In this document: piece by piece, positions 44,701 through 49,790 of the stretch
How the letters are laid out: each line of letters starts with the position of its first letter
Position numbering within the stretch: the first letter of the stretch is position 1
Assembly: GCF_032854445.1 (NCBI RefSeq)
Contig: NC_088301.1
Location: 310,001 to 374,000 of the forward strand
From: Liolophura sinensis
Lineage: Eukaryota; Mollusca; Polyplacophora; Chitonida; Chitonidae
Length of the DNA: 64,000 nucleotides
Direction: 5' to 3'
Position numbers and translations under genes: made by a program
Notes under the pieces: generated by a model
What the model was told of the DNA's origin: nothing
What the model saw: only the letters and a program-made list of their open reading frames with translations
The model's database searches: none

Positions 44701-47616
44701 CTCTCAAGGCAGTGTGAAAGTAGAGGGCTTTGGCAAGCTCTCAAGGCAGTGTGAAAGTAGAGGGCTTTGGCAAGCTCTCAAGGCAGTGTGAAAGTAGAGG
44801 GCTTTGGCAAGCTCTCAAGGCAGTGTGAAAGTAGAGGGCTTTGGCAAGCTCTCAAGGCAGTGTGAAAGTAGAGGGCTTTACTTTGGAAAGCAATCCGATT
44901 CTCACCACGACTCTCATAAACCAAATTTACAGGAATCTGCTAGGATTCTCGTAAGGAAATCACGAAAATAATTTTCAAAATGACCAACAGTTCTCAAATT
45001 TCCAATTAATAACTATGCCTCCTTTGAATAAGTGGACGTACGACCACAGACATCGCCACAATGCGCATTTCTTTCAACTTTTTGCATGTTATTTTCAATG
45101 GATGTTGTTGTTGTTCGCCATGATAACTTTCAAAATATACAAACACTAGAACCACCATACTGTCGAACAAAATCGTTGAGATCAAAATAAACGGTGAACT
45201 AATTTTGAAATGAATCACCTAACTGCTGGTTTTATCCTACATTGCAAGCAAATTTCTTTAGCATAAGGTAACTAACAATAATGAAATACAGCAGGGGTCA
45301 AATTAACCGCTGGCACACCGATAGTGAAATCTTTGACGTGTAAGCAAGAGTTAGGATAAGAAAGTCCGGAGGGCCAAGCTAAAACGCCAGTGAGGGAAAA
45401 TAAGGGCTTTTAAATGTGTACACAAACTCTGGTGAATTAAGGAGTGGTGGGCAAACAAAGTGGAAGTTCATTTGTCTTTAGTTTGAGCGATCTGTGGTAA
45501 AGAAAAGCCAGTAAAGGTAAAAGAAAAGTAGATAACACGGGCTAGTTTCTTGTGAATGTTGCTGTGATACAGGCTCTCCCATTGGCTCTCTCTCTCCTGT
45601 GGACAAATGAGTGAGCTTCTAACAAATTGTTGGAGATGCCGCCTATGTACAACAAGGCAATGGCTGTTTGACAGGTACAGCAGTTGTAGCAGTTCTGACC
45701 AGCTACAGAGGATGATTAAAACCAAAACATATCCAAAACTAATGAGAAGATTGCAATGAAATGGACATGGAGCTATGAGAAGGGGTGCGTGAAGACATTT
45801 TTGTAACAATATTTTGTTGGCTATTAAGCAGCAATGAAAACTCGAAGCAGTAGGAATCAGAAGGACTTTATACAGTTTGGTTGTAAATTTGATTGCATCT
45901 ACACTGGAGTTTTAGAACAAAAGGAAAGATTTTATTGTGACATGCTACTGTCAAATGTCACAGCAATGTAGCAAATCCATTACAAATGTCACCAACTCAA
46001 TCAGTTACTGCTGACTCCTGTAGCTGAAAGCTTTGGTCTAAGGAAGGTATATATTTTACTATTAGGGCCTATGCGAAGATCACTGGCCCACAAACATCCT
46101 ACCCAATACTAAAAGTTCACAGCTGATTTCTTAGTTACAAATCTTTAGTACCTGAACTTCTTAAAAAAAACTGTTCATGTCATCAGTATTCAGTAATGAT
46201 GTCATTCATTGAACAAAGGCAATAATGAACTATATATATCAGATCAACCTTCAATGTTTAAACTTTTCTCACACCATGCTTTTTTCTATCATGAAGCAAG
46301 GGCCTTAAAATATTGGGTAAGGGCCAACTGATTTCCAAGTCAACTGGCCTTGCTGGCCTCTTGATTTGTGGGGCTTATTTCTACCCCAGTATAGTGATAT
46401 TTATGTCACCCAGAATCCCAAAACTGATTTTATACACCACATGTTAAAACTTGGAGTAACTGCATACTTTGTGGTACCAGATTTGACCCTACATTCTGGT
46501 TGATTCCCACAAAACAGACAGAATGTACAGTCTATGAGAATCCATTTAGATTCTGGTAAAGAATTACGAAAATAAAGGCCTGAAGTACTATTATAAAACA
46601 CCCCTTTGCCTCACCTCATAATTATTCCACGTTTACTGTAATGGCTTAGAAATTAAATTATCTCTATCATTAAGCCTCATGTAGATTACATACATTACCT
46701 TCATAGAGTGGAAATTTTGTTTCTGGAAAACCTTTCTGGCAGAAAACCTTCAAGTAAGAGGCCTGTGAGTGGGCAACAAAAACAAATGTCAGATATTTGC
46801 CTTTTTACATACAAGCCTGTAAATATACACGCTACAGTGAATATCACACAATCAGCAATGCTTGAAGGATCAGTTCAAGCAAAATGTTTGCCTCTGGTGC
46901 TTCTTTCTTTCTCCCATTCATAAAAACATTTTGAGTTCTTAAGACTACCTGTGAAATATTTTTTCATAACTTTTATTGTCACCTTTGTCTGAAAAGGACA
47001 AAGGGGCAATAATGTTATGAAAGCAAATGTAACCCTTAATGGGCTCTACAAAATATCACTTTTGTTAAGTCTCAAATTTCTGTCAACAAAATTTGTAACC
47101 ATGGCAATACCACATGTTTTATTCATAACTGTACATACACATTCCATTGAATGTTAGACACCTGATACACCCTTCAACTATTACAACAAAGTGGAATTCA
47201 CAGAGCGAGGCAAGATATTTTTATAGAGTTTACCAATTTATAGATTGATTACTAAATATACAAAATCTATGTTATCCATGCAGCAGCAGTTCAGCTACTC
47301 TTGTGTTATTTACATGTCTTTGCGGCTTGGTGCCCAAAGCAATTACAATAATTTAAAACCCCTGCCAAATCAGCAAGAGCTGGATTTGAACCTGTGACCT
47401 CAATGTTCAGGAACTGATTCACTGAGACAAGAGCAATGGTACAGCTAAACGGACAAAGGCCCTATTGTACATATACATGTGATAATAATGCTAAAATCTC
47501 CTTCAGGAAAAAGAGACATGACTACTAACAGGCTTTTTCTCACTGTTGTCTTTCTCTTCATCTGTTTCATCATGATAATCCTCTAGAACAATGGCCTGAG
47601 TCTGATCCAGGTCCAT
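17488..47616 (-). CDS. MDC1: Mediator of DNA damage checkpoint protein 1 (MDC1) homologue
   Basis: This is the chromatin adaptor that reads gamma-H2AX at DNA breaks and recruits repair and ubiquitin-signalling factors. Twenty-one minus-strand exons join in phase: 47616-47530, 46762-46699, 43382-43327, 41725-41639 (see its entry), 41256-41164, 40192-40007, 39136-39019, 38483-38427, 37584-37501, 35826-35749, 34579-34434, 33479-32648, 30281-30166, 29475-29199, 26140-24183, 23399-23229, 22643-22575, 20242-20143, 19159-19004, 18150-18125, 17709-17488, giving about 1660 residues without the 36-bp VNTR. Domains: N-terminal acidic TQ segment; FHA (about 33-125) with G-R, S-K-x-H and N-K-T core residues; TQ-rich region (125-630) with TQAF, SQAF and TQVF; basic and repeat region (630-1450); tandem BRCT (about 1454-1650) with F-T-G and R-R-T-V-K, matching the human phosphoserine-binding residues. 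Overall order equals vertebrate MDC1. Intron arrays and one awkward donor are the odd points. Confidence 0.93.
18125..18150 (-). CDS. MDC1: MDC1 exon 20 (26-nt micro-exon)
   Basis: Flanked by CTCCGCAG and GTAAGA, phase 1 to 0. It encodes I-I-Q-C-A-G-A-E, equivalent to human I-I-S-C-C-G-G in BRCT2. Confidence 0.88.
18234..18420 (-). mobile_element. SINE-A, truncated minus copy
   Basis: The tail and body are present (TTTATTTATTTTATTGGTGT start); the tRNA head is lost. It is in the intron between MDC1 exons 20 and 19. Confidence 0.8.
19004..19159 (-). CDS. MDC1: MDC1 exon 19, BRCT linker and BRCT2
   Basis: Flanked by TTTCAG and GTGAGG, 156 nt, phase 1-1. It encodes D-Y-I-I-Q-D, the F-S-L-R-S-S linker helix and G-F-R-V-H-V-T-K, parallel to the human G-Y-E-I-Y-V-T segment. 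Confidence 0.92.
19474..19570 (-). CDS. Possible alternative first exon inside MDC1
   Basis: In-frame ATGs at 19570 and 19537 (the latter ATGGAGGACGAG) lead to TAC-GTG-TAT-G|GTGAGG, phase 1, which matches the phase-1 acceptor of exon 19 at 19159. Upstream (19575-19740) is CpG-bearing with a TTTCCGG ETS-type element. This could start a short isoform with only the second BRCT, or be an unrelated nested gene. Confidence 0.35.
20143..20242 (-). CDS. MDC1: MDC1 exon 18, BRCT1
   Basis: Flanked by TATGTCAG and GTAAGC, 100 nt, phase 0 to 1. It encodes V-R-R-T-V-K-F-L-C-C-L-A-R-G-L-P-I-V; the Arg and Lys match human R1933 and K1936, which contact gamma-H2AX. Confidence 0.93.
20338..20432 (-). mobile_element. 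SINE-A fragment, minus
   Basis: Tail and CAGCATTATGGTGAGAAG body only, adjoining the 46-bp array at 20433. Confidence 0.65.
20433..20735. repeat. 46-bp tandem array, about 6-7 copies
   Basis: The unit contains ATGCTCTACAAACATTCACT and CCAAATATCACAATAACAG. It lies about 190 bp upstream of the acceptor of MDC1 exon 18, in the intron. Confidence 0.92.
21110..21300 (+). mobile_element. SINE-A, plus, head-truncated
   Basis: Runs from the CCAGCTCATGCTGGCT segment to CGTAAAACACCAATCAAAT and an AAAT tail. Intronic in MDC1. Confidence 0.85.
21420..22574 (-). repeat. 75-bp array derived from MDC1 exon 17 and its donor
   Basis: About 15 units. Each minus-strand unit contains a copy of the exon 17 end (S-V-Y-D-C-T-H-L-V-T-D) followed by GTAAGG and a stretch of intron ending CATCAG. 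The plus strand has an artefactual 25-residue repeat frame because 75 is divisible by three. Confidence 0.93.
22575..22643 (-). CDS. MDC1: MDC1 exon 17, BRCT1
   Basis: Flanked by ATTTCAG and GTAAGG, 69 nt, phase 0-0. It encodes D-L-G-G-E-L-V-S-S-V-Y-E-C-T-H-L-V-T-D-K. Its 3' half and donor are repeated in the array at 21420-22574. Confidence 0.92.
23036..23185 (-). mobile_element. SINE-A, minus, diverged
   Basis: Tail at 23036 and body to about 23185, ending only 44 bp from the donor of MDC1 exon 16. Confidence 0.75.
23229..23399 (-). CDS. MDC1: MDC1 exon 16, start of BRCT1
   Basis: Flanked by CTAACAG and GTGTGT, 171 nt, phase 0-0. It encodes a Ser-rich linker, then P-K-V-A-F-T-G-V-V-D, with the Thr-Gly pair used for phosphate binding in human MDC1. 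Confidence 0.92.
23860..24075 (-). mobile_element. SINE-A, minus
   Basis: TTATTTATTTGATTGGGGTG tail through the AGCATGAGCTGGACTTGAAC region; about 110 bp beyond the donor of exon 15. Confidence 0.85.
24183..26140 (-). CDS. MDC1: MDC1 exon 15, basic STQ repeat region
   Basis: Flanked by TTGATTGCAG and GTAAGATC; 1958 nt, phase 1 to 0, about 652 residues. It is Lys/Arg/Glu/Ser/Thr-rich. About five near-identical 48-residue repeats at about 24370-25110 each carry S-T-Q, S-R-R-C-R-T-S-E-V-T and D-E-D-S-A-E-K. This occupies the place of the PST repeat of vertebrate MDC1, which binds chromatin; equivalence is positional only. Confidence 0.88.
26470..27045 (-). mobile_element. SINE-B inserted in SINE-A
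   Basis: SINE-A flanks (26470-26555 and about 26923-27045) are separated by a second tRNA-derived SINE (26556-26922). The inner element's minus strand has a tRNA-like head (ATAGCACAATTGGTAGAGCG, B-box-like GATCAATCC) and a tail resembling GTACGACGTTAAACCGCAAG. CCAGCAA occurs at both junctions as a probable target-site duplication. Confidence 0.75.
27105..28860 (-). repeat. 36-bp VNTR, about 48 copies, open on the minus strand
   Basis: The unit reads S-G-P-A-S-S-V-G-P-S-E-E on the minus strand. A 648-codon frame stays open with no frame-breaking indel. Each unit holds CCTTCAG|AAGAG, an acceptor in exactly the phase needed after exon 14. The right-hand donor (TCT|GTAAGG at 27104) is phase 0, while exon 15 needs phase 1, and exon 14 joins exon 15 directly in phase. 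It is therefore either a variable coding exon whose true donor I missed, or an intronic array carrying decoy acceptors. Confidence 0.9.
29199..29475 (-). CDS. MDC1: MDC1 exon 14, basic motifs
   Basis: Flanked by CTTTCAG and GTAAGA, 277 nt, phase 0 to 1. It encodes an SQ-rich acidic start and then AT-hook-like basic patches (A-R-R-G-R-G-G-K and G-R-G-R-K), which suggest DNA or nucleosome contact. Confidence 0.8.
29951..30130 (-). mobile_element. SINE-like element (family C), minus
   Basis: TTATTTATTTCATTGTGG tail at left and a tRNA-like head at right, whose minus strand has GTAGCCTTGTGGTTAGACGG and GGTTCAACCC as A and B boxes. Confidence 0.55.
30166..30281 (-). CDS. MDC1: MDC1 exon 13
   Basis: Acceptor GTGAATCAG at 30281 is the one that keeps phase 1 from exon 12; 116 nt, ends GTG|GTAAGT in phase 0. 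It encodes a Pro/Thr/Lys-rich linker ending S-P-K-K-V-V-F-V-G-V. A nearby alternative acceptor (CCTGACAG) would shift to another frame ending in a stop. Confidence 0.7.
30300..31160. repeat. 48-bp and 77-bp array next to MDC1 exon 13 acceptor
   Basis: The basic 48-bp unit contains GGAACAACCTGAGGGGACAA; later units add a 29-bp block with TGATTCACAGCTGTCA. On the minus strand that block reads TGACAGCTGTGAATCA, the very sequence at the exon 13 acceptor, so the array repeats the intron-exon junction. Confidence 0.93.
31161..32459. other. Intron, nothing recognised
   Basis: AT-rich intron 12 of MDC1; the short ORFs on either strand lack splice or compositional support. Confidence 0.5.
32460..32610 (-). 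mobile_element. SINE-A, minus, truncated
   Basis: TTTATTTATTTGATTGGTGT tail through ACCCACACCAATCCACAG; ends about 40 bp from the donor of MDC1 exon 12. Confidence 0.85.
32648..33479 (-). CDS. MDC1: MDC1 exon 12, TQxF cluster
   Basis: Follows GGTTTTGTAG and ends CAG|GTACAAG; 832 nt, phase 0 to 1, about 277 residues, strongly acidic. It contains TQAY, two V/S-TQAFDTVPV repeats, SQAF, TQV and TQVF. In vertebrate MDC1, ATM-phosphorylated TQxF recruits RNF8; the same role is inferred here. A SINE insertion begins 13 bp from its acceptor, and a truncated SINE ends just beyond its donor. Confidence 0.88.
33494..33752 (-). mobile_element. Full-length SINE-A with target-site duplication at exon 12 acceptor
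   Basis: The copy carries tail, body and tRNA-like head (GCTCAGTTGGTTAGTGCG on the minus strand). It is flanked by TACAAAACCAAAT at 33481-33493 and 33753-33765. The left duplicate contains the exon 12 splice acceptor region. Confidence 0.9.
34434..34579 (-). CDS. MDC1: MDC1 exon 11, TQAY module
   Basis: Flanked by TTTTGTAG and GTATGT, 146 nt, phase 1 to 0. It encodes D-D-D-D-R-D, then A-P-T-Q-A-Y-G, and an acidic tail. Confidence 0.8.
35097..35163 (-). pseudogene. Degenerate duplicate of MDC1 exon 10
   Basis: Very similar to exon 10, including the S-D-V-E-G end and a GTACC donor, but about 14 bp containing the acceptor are lost and the TQ threonine is now Ala (A-Q-G-Y). It appears to be a dead exon copy. 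Confidence 0.65.
35749..35826 (-). CDS. MDC1: MDC1 exon 10, TQAY module
   Basis: Flanked by TTGTTGTAG and GTACTC, 78 nt, phase 1-1. It encodes an acidic lead and A-P-T-Q-A-Y-A-P-E-S-D. A degenerate copy lies at 35097-35163. Confidence 0.8.
35905..36300. repeat. 20-bp array, about 19 copies
   Basis: Unit TAGCTGATAGCAATGTTAGA with point variants. It begins about 80 bp upstream of the acceptor of MDC1 exon 10. Confidence 0.93.
36440..36676 (+). mobile_element. SINE-A, plus, nearly full length
   Basis: Head GGGGCCTCCATGGCCAAGGG through the tail AGTACGGCATAACAAACCA and an AAAT tract. Intronic in MDC1. Confidence 0.88.
36690..37500 (-). repeat. 75-bp array derived from MDC1 exon 9 and its donor
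   Basis: About ten units. On the minus strand each has G-A-C-T-G-T-G-A-G-G-like exon 9 sequence, then TTTGAGGAGGTTAAG, the equivalent of the exon 9 end and donor. TQ is lost in the copies (for example M-E), and later copies have stops. Left-hand units are the most diverged; right-hand ones are homogeneous. Confidence 0.9.
37501..37584 (-). CDS. MDC1: MDC1 exon 9, TQ module
   Basis: Flanked by TTGACAG and GTAAGT, 84 nt, phase 1-1. It encodes V-F-A-E-S-D-S-E-D-D, then P-T-Q-A-Q-T-L-V-F. Its 3' end and donor are amplified in the array at 36690-37500. Confidence 0.8.
37712..38410. repeat. 57-bp array with an internal inversion
   Basis: Units contain CCAGACCTGACCATAACACA and GTCTGTCCTGTCTGTGGTG. 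The segment 38012-38118 is in reverse orientation. It fills the intron between MDC1 exons 8 and 9, reaching within 20 bp of the exon 8 donor. Confidence 0.93.
38427..38483 (-). CDS. MDC1: MDC1 exon 8
   Basis: Flanked by TTTCAG and GTGAGT, 57 nt, phase 1-1. It encodes a short Lys- and Ala/Thr-rich linker. It is symmetrical, so it can be skipped in frame. Confidence 0.7.
39019..39136 (-). CDS. MDC1: MDC1 exon 7
   Basis: Flanked by TTTGTAG and GTAAGT, 118 nt, phase 0 to 1. It encodes a basic stretch then an acidic L-M-F-A-E-D-S-D-L-S-D segment. Confidence 0.8.
39340..39655 (-). mobile_element. SINE-B, minus, diverged
   Basis: CTCAACACTTTCTCAGCCAT tail, middle shared with the copies at 26556 and 42895, and a tRNA-like end near 39600-39655. 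Confidence 0.65.
39690..39958 (-). mobile_element. SINE-like element (family C), minus
   Basis: GATTGATTGAACAGTGTTTA tail and a tRNA-like end containing TTCAACCAACTCAGCCAG. Assigned by its overall layout; weak. Confidence 0.4.
40007..40192 (-). CDS. MDC1: MDC1 exon 6, acidic Ser/Thr segment
   Basis: Flanked by AAATCAG and GTAATC, 186 nt, phase 0-0. It encodes acidic Ser/Thr clusters (S-G-S-E-T-G-S-E) of the kind phosphorylated by CK2 in MDC1 to bind NBS1, and ends P-T-Q so that the next exon completes a TQLY motif. The CK2 role is inferred from family knowledge. Confidence 0.85.
40205..40305. repeat. 36-bp short array at exon 6 acceptor
   Basis: Units of AGATACAACATAACTC and AGATACAACATATTTC alternate. 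It starts about 13 bp from the acceptor of MDC1 exon 6. Confidence 0.85.
40755..41163 (-). repeat. Tandem duplicate copies of MDC1 exon 5 (101 bp unit)
   Basis: Copies ending at 41063, 40962 and 40858 are each 93-96 nt, keep one open frame homologous to exon 5, and carry a GTATGT donor. Spacers are GTATGTAG or GTATGTAGTAG, too short to be introns. A fifth copy (to about 40770) has a truncated frame. Differences include D-G-D to D-G-G and A-D-V to A-D-D. Only exon 5 itself has a pyrimidine-rich acceptor. Confidence 0.85.
41164..41256 (-). CDS. MDC1: MDC1 exon 5, FHA C-terminal strands
   Basis: Follows TTTGTTTGCAG, 93 nt, phase 0-0, ends CAG|GTATGT. It encodes L-Y-L-T-P-D-V-R-Y-G-L-R-D-G-D-E and ends in Y-T-Q. 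Further copies of this exon follow directly (40858-41155). Confidence 0.9.
41634..41725 (-). CDS. MDC1: MDC1 exon 4, FHA core; donor problematic
   Basis: Follows a strong TTTTTTCAG acceptor. It encodes A-L-S-K-Q-H-A-C-I-E-I and S-R-N-K-T-K-W, carrying the FHA Ser, His and Asn. The GT donor after 41634 leaves phase 2, which gives an early stop in the phase-0 exon 5. Either a GC donor (TGG|GCAAGG, exon end 41639) is used, or one G is missing from the GGG run at 41638-41640 in the assembly or allele; with four Gs the exon would end W-G-K in phase. Confidence 0.8.
41930..42705. repeat. 44-bp array with 132-bp higher-order structure
   Basis: Monomer GGATATTCACCCATTGCAGA plus an AATTCACATGAAACTTTCA block. 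From about 42240 three monomer types recur in fixed order, giving a 132-bp period. In the intron upstream of MDC1 exon 4. Confidence 0.92.
42895..43225 (-). mobile_element. SINE-B, minus
   Basis: TTGGGGTTTAACATTGTACC tail and the TTTTCAGTCATATGACGATG motif shared with the 26556 copy, ending near a tRNA-like segment about 43200. It lies about 100 bp beyond the donor of MDC1 exon 3. Confidence 0.7.
43327..43382 (-). CDS. MDC1: MDC1 exon 3, FHA phosphopeptide loop
   Basis: Flanked by TTCAG and GTATGT, 56 nt, phase 1 to 0. It encodes D-N-V-I-G-R-E through C-N-I-Y-I-P-I-K, with the invariant FHA Gly-Arg. Confidence 0.9.
43556..43820 (-). mobile_element. SINE-A, minus, full length
   Basis: Tail TTTATGTATTTGATTGGTGT at left to the head GAGCCACGGAGGCCCC at right. 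Intronic in MDC1. Confidence 0.9.
44396..44880. repeat. 37-bp near-identical array, about 13 copies
   Basis: Unit of GGGCTTTGGCAAGCTCTCAA followed by GGCAGTGTGAAAGTAGA. Copies are almost identical; one lacks a T in the GGGCTTTGG part. Confidence 0.95.
44881..46698. other. Intron 2 of MDC1, nothing recognised
   Basis: AT-rich sequence with no repeat array, exon or SINE that I could recognise. Confidence 0.5.
46699..46762 (-). CDS. MDC1: MDC1 exon 2, FHA domain start
   Basis: Flanked by CTCACAG and GTAATG, 64 nt, phase 0 to 1. It encodes the first FHA strands, ending K-F-P-L-Y-E-G, equivalent to the F-P-L-x-x-G segment of MDC1 FHA. Confidence 0.85.
46962..47022. repeat. 61-nt hairpin in MDC1 intron 1
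   Basis: Arms of about 26 nt (TTTCATAAC...CCTTTGTC with its complement) and a 7-8 nt loop, with a few mismatches. Could be a small MITE or a pre-miRNA-like fold. Confidence 0.6.
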
Positions 47617-47627
47617 TCTCCACTCAT
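47530..47627 (-). CDS. MDC1: MDC1 exon 1 (first coding exon)
   Basis: The start ATG is at 47616, 11 nt inside an exon that follows a TGTTGTAG acceptor, so at least one upstream noncoding exon exists. It encodes 29 residues beginning MDLDQTQAIVLEDY, acidic, and parallels the M-E-D-T-Q-A-I start of human MDC1. It ends at CCT|GTTAGT, phase 0. Confidence 0.85.
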
Positions 47628-49753
47628 CTACAACACATAACACAAAACATTAAATACATACCCTGTAAGATTCCAGCACACTGACTGCTTGCACATCGAG
47701 CCAACTGAAACCTACATCTCACAACATGCAAATCTGTCAAAGCTTTAATTCAAGCAATTTGTCCTTCAGTCAACTTGAACAGTTCCATGTCACACGGAGG
47801 AATCCTCAGTGTTTTACTCAGGTTCAACATGGTTCATATCATTCTGAAGTTAACAACCAGGCAATTAGCACATAAAGGATTGTTCATAAGTCCACTATAA
47901 CATCTGCAATGTGGCACATTCTGGTGTCACATTCTGGTGTCACTACATTCTGGTGTCACTACATTCTGGTGTCACATTCTGGTGTCACTGGTATTGTGGC
48001 AGCCTCTGTTGGTTTTCCTCCCACCATAAGATATAATGCAGACCACCGCAATGCACCGATGAAAGAAACAAATAAATAAATTAGCATTTTATGTGAAAAA
48101 GAAAAATAAAGTATGGCACACATTAAGTACCTAAAACATACATGTATACATGCAGGTGTTCATTCACAGGACACCGTGGGTCTACATGTACATGAACCTA
48201 ACAGTCTATTGCAAAGTCTTAGTGATATAACTCGAGATACCAAGTATATACTGTATGGCTAGTAGCATATCCCAGGTATATTCCATTCGATAACGGCACA
48301 CCAGCAACGTATTCACGACACTGCAGACCATTTCTAAACAAGGTGGCCACAAGGCTCGTCTTTTCAGGATTAACGTGAATGTATCATCTGGGAACAATAA
48401 CTTTTTCAAGACCCATAACTGTGGCGAAGGCAAAATGGCTGCTGCTTTAGCGATGACAGCGAGTTGAATATAGGTCTTGTGTGTCCTTACCAAGTGGAAT
48501 ATATGTGAGATGTTGCATGTCCGGGCAAGCTAAGTGGTAAGACCAAAGTTGATACCACTTTTGGACTCCAACCATTGATTTGAAATGACTTATCGGACAT
48601 GGCATGAATCAGTGTATGGTTTACCATTGGTTCCTCCTGTGGCTACGACACTCTGACAGCCCAATATAAAAAGAGGAGTTAAAGTAGCCACCTGGGGCTA
48701 AGATTTTCCCCACCTTTCTTATACTGGTTGGCGACTTTTCCCCATGCCTGTACTGAACAGAAGCTCGCCAGAAGACCAGTTTATGACTGTGCGATGTGTT
48801 TGGTAAGATTGTTTGAATAGGCCTACCTAACCGCTAATTTGAACAACATCACTTGATTGTCTCACTGGCTCAAGTTTAACTTTTGGCTATTTTCAGAAGG
48901 TCACAAAGTAGTACAAACCGTGAACAGTGACCGGTTTCTGTTAGTAAATGGTAAATCTCAAGTTACTGATGGAAACACAACAACAACAACAAGACACACT
49001 CGGAACAAATGAACAATGTTCAAATACGGAGAACATGTGACATGTCACCATATCGCACCCCACACTCATAAGATATATACAGGGTCAAATGTTCTGATAT
49101 ATACCCCTTGGTAATGTGAAGAAAGTATCAACAAAGGGATATTCACGAGGGACAATAACCCACTTTCCCGCACTACGGAGTTCAGCGCCTGCGCATTTCT
49201 GCCATAACGGAGCATCAAGCCCGACTGACTCTAAGTGCGAAATCCTGTCAGAAATGTTGAAATCGTGTATTTTGCTTTGAATTAAAATTTACAAATTGTT
49301 AAAAATTGACCGGGAAGGACTATTCAATCTTTGGTGTGATCATACTCATCGTGTTCCACGAGTAGGCCCTACAAGTAGTCTACTACACCCTGAGTAGTGC
49401 GTGTACTGCAGTAACTAACTGGTACTACTACAACTTGACGTCTAAAATGTACTGAATAAAAAGAAGCTTTTGCTTCAGTGAACTGATTTGTTTTCTGATG
49501 TTAATTTCTATATTTTTTCTATCATTCTGAAGATTTCTAAACTGACTCTGTCCGTACTTTGTCAGAAATCGTTACTAAAAAGTTTCTTTTCCCGCGCACC
49601 TGTGATTGGCTGATGAGGTTGTCATATGACAAAAGTACGCAGGCATGTAAATGATTTAGTGAAATCACGCGAGACCGAGATCGCTGCAAAGCGGAAAGCA
49701 AGAGGAGAGCTGGCAAAGCAGACACATTTTAACATCACATTATCTTACAAAAA
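47628..49753. promoter_or_regulatory. Head-to-head MDC1/FKBP1A intergenic region
   Basis: The MDC1 5' UTR must come from here; a donor-like CTTG|GTAAGG on the minus strand ends at 48491. GCGCCTGCGCA at about 49187 differs by one base from an NRF1 site. GATTGGCTGATG at about 49605 is an inverted CCAAT box, about 150 bp upstream of the FKBP1A ATG. Motif function is inferred. Confidence 0.4.
47926..47990. repeat. Short array of CATTCTGGTGTCACTA
   Basis: Five units of 14 or 17 bp just downstream of MDC1 exon 1 in genomic order. Confidence 0.85.
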
Positions 49754-49790
49754 ATGGGCGTGGACGTAGAAACGATTTCTCCCGGCGATG
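49754..49790 (+). CDS. FKBP1A: FKBP1A exon 1
   Basis: ATG preceded by AAAA; encodes [12 protein letters not shown] and ends GATG|GTTAGT, phase 1. Confidence 0.95.

Noticed and set aside
48206..48493. 95-residue minus-strand ORF upstream of MDC1
   Set aside because: It overlaps the candidate 5' UTR donor at 48491, has no recognisable motif and does not join the MDC1 start in frame.
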